Assembly: GCA_963846505.1 (NCBI GenBank)
Contig: CAWJWD010000001.1
Location: 806,001 to 870,000, forward strand
Length of the DNA: 64,000 nucleotides
From: JACVRW01 sp963846505
GTDB taxonomy: Bacteria > Actinomycetota > Thermoleophilia > Solirubrobacterales > Thermoleophilaceae
Direction: 5' to 3'
Part shown: in pieces, positions 54,504-63,019 of the stretch
Layout of the letters: every line of letters begins with the position of its first letter
Position numbering within the stretch: the first letter of the stretch is position 1
The notes under the pieces: model-generated
The model's input: only the letters and a program-made list of their open reading frames with translations
The model's database searches: none
What the model was told of the DNA's origin: nothing
Translations under genes and position numbers: made by a program

Positions 54504-55794
54504 ATGCCGCTGAGGCCCGCCTTCGAGCGCCGGCTGACGCCGGACCTGCCGGCGATCGCGGAGCACTTCGGCACGCCGTTCCACATCTACGACGAGGCAG
54601 GGATCGTCGAGACCGTGGAACGGCTGCTGGGCGCCTTCGAGGGCATCCCGTTCCGCGAGTACTACGCGGTCAAGGCGCTGCCCAATCCGGTGATCCTGCG
54701 GCTGCTGCACGAGCACGGGCTCGGCTTCGACTGCAGCTCGCCCGCCGAGCTCGAGCTGATGCGCCGCATCGGCGCCGCAGGGCGACGAGATCTACTTCAC
54801 CTCCAACAACACCTCGCGCGAGGAGTTCGCACAGGCGCTGGCGCTGGGCGCGATCGTCAACGTGGACGACGTCGGGCAGCTCGACAAGCTGCCGACGCCG
54901 CCGCGGGTGCTGTCGTTCCGCTTCAACCCGGGCGCCGAGGGCGTCGGCGACCTGCACATCGGCACGCCGCTGGAGGCGAAGTTCGGCGTCCGGCGCGACC
55001 AGCTCATGGACGCCTTCTCGCGCGCGCGAGAGCTCGGCGTCGAGCGCTTCGGCCTGCACGCGATGGTGGCCTCGAACGTGCTCGAGGTCGAGCCGCTGCT
55101 GGCCACCCTGACCGCCCTGCTCCGAGCTCTGCGAGGAGCTGTACGAGAGCGCGGGCGTCGAGATCGAGCTCGTCAACGCCGGCGGCGGCCTCGGCATCCC
55201 CTACCGCCCCGACGACCCCGAGCTCGACCTCGAGCGCTTCGCGCACGGCGCCGCGACGCTGCTCGGCGCGTACTGCGGCCCGCGCCGACCGTGCCGCGCC
55301 GATGCTCTCGCTCGAGGCCGGTCGCTACGTCACCGGCCCGCACGGCGTGCTCGTCACGCGCGTGATCAACCGCATGAGCAAGTGGCGCGACTACGTCGGC
55401 GTCGACGCGGGCCAGTCGTCGCTGATGCGGCCGGCGCTCTACGGCGCCTACCACCACCTGACGCTGGTCGGGGACGACGGGCGAGCGGCCGCTGGAGGTC
55501 GTCGACGTGGTCGGCGCGCTGTGCGAGAACAGCGACAAGTTCGCCCGCCAGCGCGAGCTGCCGCGGCTGGAGGAGGGCGACCTGGTGATGATCCACGACA
55601 CCGGCGCCCACGGGCACGCGATGGGCTTCAACTACAACGGTCGCCTACGGCCGCAGGAGCTGCTGCTGCGCCGCGACGGCAGCGTCGAGCTGATCCGCCG
55701 CGCCGAGGAGATCGAGCGCGACCACTTCGCGACGCTCGACATACGAGCCGAAGGTGCCTGCGCTGCGCCGGCTCGGGCAGCGGCGGCGGGGTAA
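54504..55794 (+). pseudogene. lysA: diaminopimelate decarboxylase (LysA), frameshifted
   Basis: A PLP enzyme making lysine from meso-diaminopimelate. Alanine-racemase-type N barrel: PFHIYDEAGIVETVERLL, YAVKALPNPVILRLL (Lys57 binds PLP), FDCSSPAELELMRRIG. C-terminal barrel: LSLEAGRYVTGPHG, DAGQSSLMRPALYGAYH, GALCENSDKFA, GAHGHAMGFNYNGRLRP. Four frame changes (near 54779, 55120, 55285 and 55480), each equivalent to one extra base. The exact C terminus is uncertain because it overlaps the convergent permease gene. Confidence 0.85.
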
Positions 55795-56620
55795 GCGCCG
55801 CCGCGCCGATCACGAGCGCGAAGGCGAGCAGGCGCACGGCGACCGCGAGCGGCTCGTCGGGCATCGGCTCGCCGAACACGATCGGGCCCGACGGCGATCG
55901 TGAACACGTTCGCGGTCGCGCTCGTGACGGCGATCACCGCGACCACCGGGCCGAGCTGCAGCGAGCGCGCCGAGACGAGCATCCCGATCAGCGAGAGCGT
56001 CGGCGATCACGAACGCGAGCGGGTGGACCAGAGCACGCCGAGCGCCGAGGTCGGTGATGGCCGCTGAGCGCCTTGATCGCGACGTCCGAGCCGCCCCACA
56101 GCAGCCCGGCCGAGACCGCCAGCACGATCCCCTCGCGCGAGCGCGCGAGCGGCACCAGCGCCAGGCCGGCGACAGCGGCCAGGCCGACGTAGCCGGCCAG
56201 CGTGCCGGTCGCGTAGTCGGCGTGGGCGGAGTCCGCGGTGCCCTCGAGCGTCGCGGCCAGGAACGCGAGGCCGGCCGCGACCAGCGCCACGCCGATCCAC
56301 TCGCGGCGGCTGACGCTGTGGCCGAAGACGCGGTCGGCGGTCACGGTCAGCAGCACGAGCCCACCGGCGATCACCGACTGCACGATCGAGATCGGCGCCA
56401 GCGCGAGCGCCGCCACGTGGAAGCCCCAGGACCCCACCGCGACCAGGCAGCCGATCGCGTAGATCGGCGAGCGGAAGAGGTCGATCGTGCTGCGCAGCGG
56501 GTGACGCCACTCGACGTCCGGCGCCGCCACCGCGCCGCGGTGCTTGAGCAGGAAGCCGACGATCGACGTGAAGGCACAGACGATCGCCATCAGCACGCCG
56601 AGTTGGACGGAGAGCGGCAC
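55628..56620 (-). pseudogene. EamA-type permease, frameshifted
   Basis: A DMT/EamA membrane protein of about 280 residues with nine or ten helices: VQLGVLMAIVCAFTSIVGFLL, PIYAIGCLVAVGSWGFHVAAL, IVQSVIAGGLVLLTVTADRVFG, GLAAVAGLALVPLARS, then in other frames FVIADA, LIGMLVSARSLQLGPVVAVIAVTSATANVFTIA and VRLLAFALVIGAAAL. Three frame changes near 56062, 55995 and 55890, all like single inserted bases. The GTG start at 56620 follows TAGTCT by 8 bases, a leaderless pattern. The true stop is probably near 55790; the value given is the first stop in the last frame. Confidence 0.7.
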
Positions 56621-56677
56621 GGCAGGGGAGACTAGGGGCCGGCAAGCGGAGTACCGGCCACGATTCGAAGGAGCGAG

Positions 56678-57490
56678 ATGAGCTTCGACGCGACGCAGTT
56701 CAGGGCAGCGCAACGTGCGATGTGGTCGGCGGGCGACTGGCCCGACTTCGCCAAGACGATCCAGCCGGTCGCGGACGCGCTCGTCGAGCGCCTCGACGTG
56801 CGCGCCGGCCACGACGTGCTCGATCTCGGCACGGGCAGCGGCAACGCGGCGCTGCCAGCGGCCGAGCGCGGGGCGCGGGTGGTCGGCTCCGACATCACGC
56901 CGGAGCTGTTCGATGCCGCCCGCCGCCGCGCCGCGGACGCCGGGGTCGAGGTGGAGTGGGTCGAGGCCGACGCGACGGAACTGCCGTTCGAGGACGACTC
57001 GTTCGACGTCGTGATGACGGTCTTCGGCGCGATCTTCGCGCCGCAGCACCAGCGCGCGGCGGACGAGATGGCGCGCGTGTGCCGGCCTGGTGGCGTGATC
57101 GGCGTCTGCGGCTGGACGCCCGAGGGCCTCAACGGCCAGCTGCTGAAGACGCTGGCGGCGAGCGCGCCACCGCCTCCGCCGGAGGTGCAGCCGTCGATCC
57201 TGTGGGGCGTCGAGGATCACGTGCGCGGACTGTTCTCGGACCTCGGCGTCGAGCTGAGCCTCGAGCGCGAGCTGGCACGGTGGGAGTGGGAGTCGCCCGA
57301 GTCGTGGCTCGACTACTTCGAGCAGACCCTCGGCCCGGCGATCATGACCAAGGCCTACCTCCAGGAGAGCGGCGAGTACGACGCCGTGCGCGCGCAGCTG
57401 CTGGAGCTGTTCTCGCCGATGGTCGCCGCCGACGGCCGCTTCCAGCCCGAGGCCGAGTACCTGCGCAGCGTGGCCCGCATGGCCGGCTGA
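56678..57490 (+). CDS. class I SAM-dependent methyltransferase (UbiE-like)
   Basis: A 270-residue methyltransferase: VLDLGTGSGNAALPAAERGARVVGSDITPELFDAARRRAADAGVEVEWVEADATELPFEDDSFDVVMTVFGAIFAP contains motifs I to IV; CRPGGVIGVCGWTPEG follows. Related proteins act on quinones, sterols or small metabolites. AAGGAG 7 bases before the ATG. Substrate unknown. Confidence 0.87.
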   Translation: MSFDATQFRAAQRAMWSAGDWPDFAKTIQPVADALVERLDVRAGHDVLDLGTGSGNAALPAAERGARVVGSDITPELFDAARRRAADAGVEVEWVEADATELPFEDDSFDVVMTVFGAIFAPQHQRAADEMARVCRPGGVIGVCGWTPEGLNGQLLKTLAASAPPPPPEVQPSILWGVEDHVRGLFSDLGVELSLERELARWEWESPESWLDYFEQTLGPAIMTKAYLQESGEYDAVRAQLLELFSPMVAADGRFQPEAEYLRSVARMAG

Positions 57491-57536
57491 GCCTCGCTGA
57501 GCTCAACTCCGGCGCCGGAGTGCCGATGCCACGTGC

Positions 57537-58841
57537 ATGGCGTCGACACGACTGCGCCTCGCGCTGGCCGCGGCCGCGCTGCTGCTCGCCCTGCCGCCGA
57601 CGGCGGCCCGGGCCAAACGCGGCATCGTCGGCGGCCAGGCGACGACGATCGCGGCGGTGCCGTGGCAGGTCGCGCTCGTCGACACGAGTCACTACGGCTT
57701 CCCGATCCAGTTCTGCGGCGGCTCGATCCTCGACGAGCGGCACGTGCTGACCGCCGCCCACTGCGTCGCCGAGCCGGACAGCCTCACCCCCGACGTGATC
57801 TACGCGGGCACGACGCTGCTCGGCGACCCGCAGCAGGTCGTGGCGGTGACCGACCGTCGCGCGCATCCCGGCTACGGCGCCGGCGGCCCGGCGAGCGACG
57901 TCGCCGTGCTGACGCTGTCGACGCCGCTCTCGCTCGACGGCGCCGGCGCTCGCGCCGTCGAGCTGGCCTCGAGCCCGACGGCCGCCGGCACGGCGTTGAC
58001 GGTCAGCGGCTGGGGCGACACGAGCAACGGCGAGGGCCTCTACCCCAACCAGCTGCGCGCGGTGACCGTGCACGCGATCGCCGACGCGACCTGCGCCGCC
58101 AGTTACGGCGTTGCCCTGGCGCCCGCCGTGATGCTCTGCGCCGGTGAGCCCGGCGGTGCCAAGGACTCGTGCGCGGGCGACAGCGGCGGTCCGCTCGTCG
58201 AGGCGGGCACGAGCGTGCTCGCAGGCGTCGTGAGCTTCGGCTACCAGTGCGCGCTGCCCGGCTATCCGGGCGTCTACGCGGAGGTCGCGGCGCCGTCGAT
58301 CCGCGCCTTCATCGACGGCGCGCTGAGCGAGCCTGTGCCGCCGGCGGAGGCTCCGCAGCCGTCCAGCCCCGCTCCCGCGCCCGTGCCCACCACAGCGCCG
58401 GCCTCGGCGCCGTCCCCGGCGGCCGACACGACCGCACCGGTGGCGAGCGTCCAGGCGAGCAACTGCACCCGAAGCGCCTGCACGCTGCTGATCCGCGTCG
58501 CCGACGACGGCATCAGCGACGGCGTGCTCGGCGTCGAGGCCAGCGTCCGGTCGCGCCAGTCCGGCGTCTGTCGCCTGCGCGCGGGCCGCCTGGTGCCCTG
58601 CACGCGCACGACGGCCGCGCGCACGCTGCACGCGACCGCCAGCGGCGCGGGCAGCTTCCGGCTCCGTGCGACGCACCTGCCGACCGGGGCCAGCCACCGC
58701 TTCGCGCTCGTCGCCACCGACAACGCCGGTCATCGCCAGGCGACCGCCGCGGTCGTCCGCCTGACCACGCGACCGAGCGCCCGACAGCAGGCGCTGCGCC
58801 GGGCTCGCGCCCTGCGTCTGGGCCATCGTCGCAACAGATAA
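57537..58841 (+). CDS. secreted trypsin-like (S1) serine protease
   Basis: A 434-residue exported protease. Signal peptide (about 1-26), activation site KRGIVGGQAT, catalytic His in LTAAHCV, Asp in ASDVAVLTL, Ser in CAGDSGGPLV, with the specificity-pocket Asp in KDSCAGDS typical of trypsin (Lys/Arg cleavage). A Pro/Ala linker (about 270-300) leads to a C-terminal beta-rich domain ending in an Arg-rich tail. It would digest extracellular protein. Confidence 0.92.
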   Translation: MASTRLRLALAAAALLLALPPTAARAKRGIVGGQATTIAAVPWQVALVDTSHYGFPIQFCGGSILDERHVLTAAHCVAEPDSLTPDVIYAGTTLLGDPQQVVAVTDRRAHPGYGAGGPASDVAVLTLSTPLSLDGAGARAVELASSPTAAGTALTVSGWGDTSNGEGLYPNQLRAVTVHAIADATCAASYGVALAPAVMLCAGEPGGAKDSCAGDSGGPLVEAGTSVLAGVVSFGYQCALPGYPGVYAEVAAPSIRAFIDGALSEPVPPAEAPQPSSPAPAPVPTTAPASAPSPAADTTAPVASVQASNCTRSACTLLIRVADDGISDGVLGVEASVRSRQSGVCRLRAGRLVPCTRTTAARTLHATASGAGSFRLRATHLPTGASHRFALVATDNAGHRQATAAVVRLTTRPSARQQALRRARALRLGHRRNR

Positions 58842-58877
58842 GAGAATCTGACCTTCCTGAAGGTGCTGTCACCGGTG

Positions 58878-58883
58878 TAAGCT
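58878..58883 (+). promoter_or_regulatory. -10 box TAAGCT close to the ArgRS-like start
   Basis: TAAGCT ends 8 bases before the ATG at 58892; TTCCTG lies 18 bases upstream as a weak -35. This suggests a leaderless or near-leaderless mRNA. Confidence 0.4.
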
Positions 58884-58891
58884 GCCCCTTC

Positions 58892-60544
58892 ATGCAAGGG
58901 AATCTGCTCGACGACGCCATGGCCGCGCTCGAGGGTCGCGGTCTTGCCGAGGACGTCACGCTCCTGCCCCTGCACCGACCGAACGAGCAGGCGGACGTGA
59001 TGGTGGTCGTGCGCCGCGACGACGCCGACCCCGCTCCGTTCGCCGCGGCCCTGCACGACGTCGGCATGGCCACCCACGTGGACGAGGACGGCCGCCTGCT
59101 CGCCCGCTGTGCCGACGACAGCGTCGAGCTGATCGGCTGGTCGCTCGAGGCGGGCGACCCGACGCCGATGGCGACCAGCGACCTCGCGACCACCAAGCGC
59201 CACGTCGTCCACTACGCAGACCCGAACGCCACCAAGGCGCTGCACGTCGGCCACCTGCGCAACATCGCCGTCGGCAACGGCATCGCGCACATGCTCGAGG
59301 CCTCCGGCTCCAACGTGACCCAGCAGTCGCAGATCGGCGACATGGGTCGCGGCATGGCCGAGGCGCTGGCCGGCTACCTCCACTTCGGCGGTGGCTCGAC
59401 GCCGCGCGAGAGAGGCGTCAAGAGCGACCACTTCATCGGCCACCTCTACCGCCAGTACGTGGCCACGCTCAGCGACGAGCCGGTCAACGGCGCCAAGGTC
59501 GACCCGGCGCTCTCGCGCGAGGACATCGTCGTCGACGACCGCGCCTCGCAGCTGCAGTGGCAGCTGCAGGCCGGGGACTCCCAGGTCGTCTCGCTCTGGA
59601 ACACCGCGCGCCAGTGGGCGATGGAGGGCCAGGAGGAGACGCTGCGGCGCCTGACAGTCACATTCGACCGCATCCTCACCGAGACCGACTTCGTCGACCA
59701 CACCGCCGAGCTGGAGCAGCTCGCGCTCTCGCACGGGATCGCGCGGCGGGTCGACACCGGCGCGGTGATGTACGAGACCGGCGAGGACCACTACCCGCAC
59801 CTGCTGCTCAACCGCAGCGACGGCCTCTCGACCGCCCACCTGCGCCACATCGCGCTCTGGTGGGGGATGCAGCCGATGCTCGCCGGCTCGCACTCGATCC
59901 TCGTGATGGGCAACGAGTGGGAGCCGCTCTCCTCCTACACCGAGCGCATCATCCGCACCGTGACGCCGCCCGGTGCGCCGATCCACCCGACCACGACGGT
60001 CATGCACGGCATGGTCACCGTCGGCGGGGAGGCGGTGAAGTCGAGCCGCGGCGACCCCTTGCTGATCGACGAGCTGCTCGACCAGCTGATCGGCCGTCCC
60101 GAGCTGCACGCCGTGCGCGGCGAGCACGCGCGCGTCGAGCTCGACACGATCGCGGTCACGACGGCGCTCGGAGCGGTGCTCGCCCACCCGCTGTCCAAGC
60201 GCCTCGACCTGACCTTCGACCAGCTCGTCAGCGAGAGATCGTCTGCCGGCTGGGCGCTGGCTCGTGCCTGGGCCGACGCCTGGCACCCGCGCCACGACGG
60301 CAAGCCCGAGCCGGCACCGGACGACGTCCGCTACCGCTACCTGGTCGTCCAGTCCCAGATCCACCGGGGCCTGCTCGAGCGCGCGCTGCAGCGCCTCGAT
60401 CCCGAACCGCTGGTGCGCTTCTACTCGCACCTGGGCCGCTGGTATCTGGAGGCCGAACCGAGCCCCGCGGTCGCGCGCCTGATGCGCACGATCCTCGGGC
60501 GAGGCCTGGGGGCGCTGGGCCTGCCGGCCGCGCCACCCGTCTAG
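58892..60544 (+). CDS. arginyl-tRNA synthetase-like protein
   Basis: A 550-residue class I synthetase of the ArgRS type. The HIGH motif is PNATKALHVGHLRN at about 111-124, followed by SQIGDMGR; KSSRGD near residue 380 occupies the KMSKS position; the C-terminal DALR-type anticodon domain ends RTILGRGLGALGLPAAPPV. The N-terminal 100 residues do not look like the usual Add1 domain of ArgRS (no VERPRDPxHGDY-like segment). It may be a paralog or a divergent main enzyme. It lies 8 bases from a convergent tRNA-Arg(UCU) gene. Confidence 0.75.
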   Translation: MQGNLLDDAMAALEGRGLAEDVTLLPLHRPNEQADVMVVVRRDDADPAPFAAALHDVGMATHVDEDGRLLARCADDSVELIGWSLEAGDPTPMATSDLATTKRHVVHYADPNATKALHVGHLRNIAVGNGIAHMLEASGSNVTQQSQIGDMGRGMAEALAGYLHFGGGSTPRERGVKSDHFIGHLYRQYVATLSDEPVNGAKVDPALSREDIVVDDRASQLQWQLQAGDSQVVSLWNTARQWAMEGQEETLRRLTVTFDRILTETDFVDHTAELEQLALSHGIARRVDTGAVMYETGEDHYPHLLLNRSDGLSTAHLRHIALWWGMQPMLAGSHSILVMGNEWEPLSSYTERIIRTVTPPGAPIHPTTTVMHGMVTVGGEAVKSSRGDPLLIDELLDQLIGRPELHAVRGEHARVELDTIAVTTALGAVLAHPLSKRLDLTFDQLVSERSSAGWALARAWADAWHPRHDGKPEPAPDDVRYRYLVVQSQIHRGLLERALQRLDPEPLVRFYSHLGRWYLEAEPSPAVARLMRTILGRGLGALGLPAAPPV

Positions 60545-60552
60545 CTGAGAAG

Positions 60553-60625
60553 TACCCCCGCCGGGGCTCGAACCCGGATCGTCGGCTTAGAAGGCCGCCC
60601 CATTAGCCACTTATGGTACGGGGGC
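60553..60625 (-). tRNA. tRNA-Arg (anticodon UCU)
   Basis: A 73-base cloverleaf: acceptor GCCCCCG/CGGGGGT, D-stem CCAT/ATGG with loop AAGTGGCTA, anticodon stem GCGGC/GCCGA with loop CTTCTAA (anticodon TCT at plus 60589-60591), T-arm CCGGG-TTCGAGC-CCCGG, discriminator A. The 27-43 pair is a G/A mismatch. CCA is not encoded. Confidence 0.92.
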
Positions 60626-60636
60626 TCAATCGGTGA

Positions 60637-60665
60637 TTGACCATATCCCGGCGCTTCCATATAGT
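60637..60665 (+). promoter_or_regulatory. near-consensus promoter of the kam operon
   Basis: TTGACC at 60637-60642 and TATAGT at 60660-60665, spacer 17. It lies 16 bases upstream of the kamD ATG and 11 bases beyond the 5' end of the divergent tRNA gene, giving a very short leader. Confidence 0.75.
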
Positions 60666-60681
60666 CAAGCCGACCAGAGCG

Positions 60682-62250
60682 ATGGATGGTTTCTCGGACT
60701 CCAAGCTAGGTCTCGACCCCGCGCGGGTGGAGGCGTGCCGGGCGGCGGCGACACAAGTCGCACGCCGCGTCGTCGGCGAGATCGGCGGTCATACGACCGT
60801 TTCGGTCGAGCGCACCGTCGCGCGCCTGCTCGGCGTGGACGGCGTCGACGAGCTCGACGTGCCGATGCCGAACGCGCTCGTCGACCACGTCCGCGAGGCC
60901 CGTGGCTTGGAGCGCGGCATCGCCTACTGGCTCGGCAACGCGATGATCGCGCTCGACCAGCCCGCGACCGAGATCGCGCGGCGCGTCAGCGCAGGCGAGC
61001 TGGACGTCTGCGCGCTGCCGCTGGAGGACGACGAGGCGATCCGCGCCCGCGTGACGGCCGAGTGCGACGCCGCCGTGCAGCGGATCCGCGCCCGTCGCGA
61101 GGAGCGCGTGCGCTTCCGCGAGAACCTGACCGAGAGCCCGTCGCCGCTGCGCTACATGCTCACCGGCACCGGCGACGTCTACGAGGACGTCGTGCACGGG
61201 CGGGCGGTGGCCGAGGCCGGCGGGGACGTCGTCGCGCTCGTGCGCTCGACCGCCCAGAGCCTGCTCGACTTCGTCCCCTACGGCGCCACGCGCGAGGGAC
61301 ACGGCGGTACCTACAACACCCAGGAGAACTTCCGCATCGTGCGCGAGGCGATGGACGAGTGGTCGGCCGAGCACGGCCGCTACGTGCGGGTGTCGAGCTT
61401 CTGCTCGGGTCTCTGCATGCCGGAGATCGCCGCGATGGGCGCGCTCGAGGGACTCGACAACACCGTCAACGACGCCCTCTACGGGATCCTCTACCGCGAC
61501 CTCAACATGATCCGGACGCTGGTCGACCAGCGCTTCTCGCGCCGCATCAACGGCTACTTCGGGATCGTGATCAACACCGGCGAGGACAACTACCTGCGCA
61601 CCGCGGACGCCGTGGCCGCCGCGCCCTCGGTCGTCGCCTCGCAGCTGATCAACTACTTCCTCGCGCTCGAATCGGGCGTGCCGGCGGAGCAGATCGCGGT
61701 CGGCAACTCGTTCGAGATCGACCCGCAGGTCGAGAACGGCTTCCTCTACGAGCTGGCACACGCCCAGCTCACGCGCGAGCTGTTCCCGGAGTGCCCGATC
61801 AAGTACATGCCGCCGACGCGGCACATGAACGGCAACCCGCTGCGCACCCAGGCATGCGACACGCTCTTCAGCCTCGTCGCGGTCGCGACCGGCCAGTCGA
61901 TCCAAACCGTCGGCGTCGCCACCGAGGGCATCTTCACGCCCCACATCCACGACCGCGTGATCGGCATCGAGACCGCCGGCTACGTCCACAACACCGCGCG
62001 CGACCTCGGCGACGAGATCGAGTACAAGCCCGGCGGAATCGTGCGCACGCGCGCCGACGAGGTGCTGCGGGGCGCCGAGGAGCTGCTGACCGAGATGGCC
62101 GACATCGGCGTGATCGCCGCGATCGCCCAGGGCGTCTTCGGCGACGTCTCGCGCCAGGTCGACGAGGGCCGCGGCGCGGACGGCATCGTCGAGGTCGGCG
62201 AGGACTACCTCAACCCGTTCGTCGAGCTGATGGAGCTCCAGCATGCGTGA
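60682..62250 (+). CDS. kamD: lysine 5,6-aminomutase alpha subunit (KamD)
   Basis: A 522-residue subunit of the adenosylcobalamin- and PLP-dependent lysine 5,6-aminomutase, which moves the terminal amino group of D-lysine or beta-lysine by one carbon. The TIM barrel is complete: FRENLTESPSPLRYMLTGTGDVYEDVVHGRAV, REGHGGTYNTQENFRI, SSFCSGLCMPEIAAMGALEG, YFGIVINTGEDNYLRTADAV and KYMPPTRHMNGNPLRTQACDTLFSL. It overlaps kamE by 8 bases. It follows a near-consensus promoter. Confidence 0.93.
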   Translation: MDGFSDSKLGLDPARVEACRAAATQVARRVVGEIGGHTTVSVERTVARLLGVDGVDELDVPMPNALVDHVREARGLERGIAYWLGNAMIALDQPATEIARRVSAGELDVCALPLEDDEAIRARVTAECDAAVQRIRARREERVRFRENLTESPSPLRYMLTGTGDVYEDVVHGRAVAEAGGDVVALVRSTAQSLLDFVPYGATREGHGGTYNTQENFRIVREAMDEWSAEHGRYVRVSSFCSGLCMPEIAAMGALEGLDNTVNDALYGILYRDLNMIRTLVDQRFSRRINGYFGIVINTGEDNYLRTADAVAAAPSVVASQLINYFLALESGVPAEQIAVGNSFEIDPQVENGFLYELAHAQLTRELFPECPIKYMPPTRHMNGNPLRTQACDTLFSLVAVATGQSIQTVGVATEGIFTPHIHDRVIGIETAGYVHNTARDLGDEIEYKPGGIVRTRADEVLRGAEELLTEMADIGVIAAIAQGVFGDVSRQVDEGRGADGIVEVGEDYLNPFVELMELQHA

Positions 62251-63010
62251 GGCGGTCGACGAGACGGCCGTCCGCCCCTACGCCGACCACCTCGACGACG
62301 GGCTCGTGCAGGTGACGTTCTCGCTGCCGCTGCCCGCAGGCCCCGCCTCGCGCCGGGCCGCGCTCGAGCTGGCCGAGAAGATGGGACTGGAGCGCGCCGA
62401 GGTCGTGCACGCGCAGCGCGTGGTCGCCGACTGCACGTACTTCGTGGTCTACGGTCGCTGCAGCCACACCGTCGACTACTCGGCGATCGGCGGGGACGAC
62501 CTCGCCGTCGAGCACATGACCGAGGACGAGATCGAAGCGTTCGCCGCCGAGCACTTCGGGCGTCCGATCGTCGTCGTCGGAGCGAGCACCGGCAGCGACA
62601 CGCACAGCGTCGGCATCGACGCGATGCTGAACATCAAGGGCTTCGACGGTCAGCACGGACTCGAGGCCTACCACGCCTTCGAGGCGCACAACCTCGGCAG
62701 CCAGGTCAACAACGGCGCGCTCGTGGCCAAGGCGGTCGAGCTCGGCGCGGACGCGGTGCTCGTCTCCCAGACGGTCACCCAGCAGGACCTGCACGTCCAC
62801 AACCTGACGCGGCTCGTCGAGCTGGTCGAGGCCGAGGGGCTGCGCAAGCGGCTGCTGCTGATCTGCGGCGGCTCGCGCATCTCGGACGAGCTGGCCAAGG
62901 AGCTCGGCTACGACGCCGGCTTCTCGAAGGGGACCTACCCCAACCATCTCGCCTCGTACATCGTGCGCGAGCTGGCCGCCCGCCAGGCGGCCGCCGTGCC
63001 CGTCGGCTGA
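62243..63010 (+). CDS. kamE: lysine 5,6-aminomutase beta subunit (KamE)
   Basis: A 255-residue cobalamin-binding subunit. The base-off B12 motif DxHxxG is D119-T-H121-S-V-G124. K132 in NIKGFDG is the likely PLP-lysine, since the beta subunit supplies it in this enzyme. SQTVTQQDLHVHNLTRLVELVEAEGLRKRLLLICGGSR completes the Rossmann-type B12 domain. It overlaps the kamD stop and is followed 9 bases later by kamB. Confidence 0.93.
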   Translation: MREAVDETAVRPYADHLDDGLVQVTFSLPLPAGPASRRAALELAEKMGLERAEVVHAQRVVADCTYFVVYGRCSHTVDYSAIGGDDLAVEHMTEDEIEAFAAEHFGRPIVVVGASTGSDTHSVGIDAMLNIKGFDGQHGLEAYHAFEAHNLGSQVNNGALVAKAVELGADAVLVSQTVTQQDLHVHNLTRLVELVEAEGLRKRLLLICGGSRISDELAKELGYDAGFSKGTYPNHLASYIVRELAARQAAAVPVG

Positions 63011-63019
63011 GCCAGGGCG

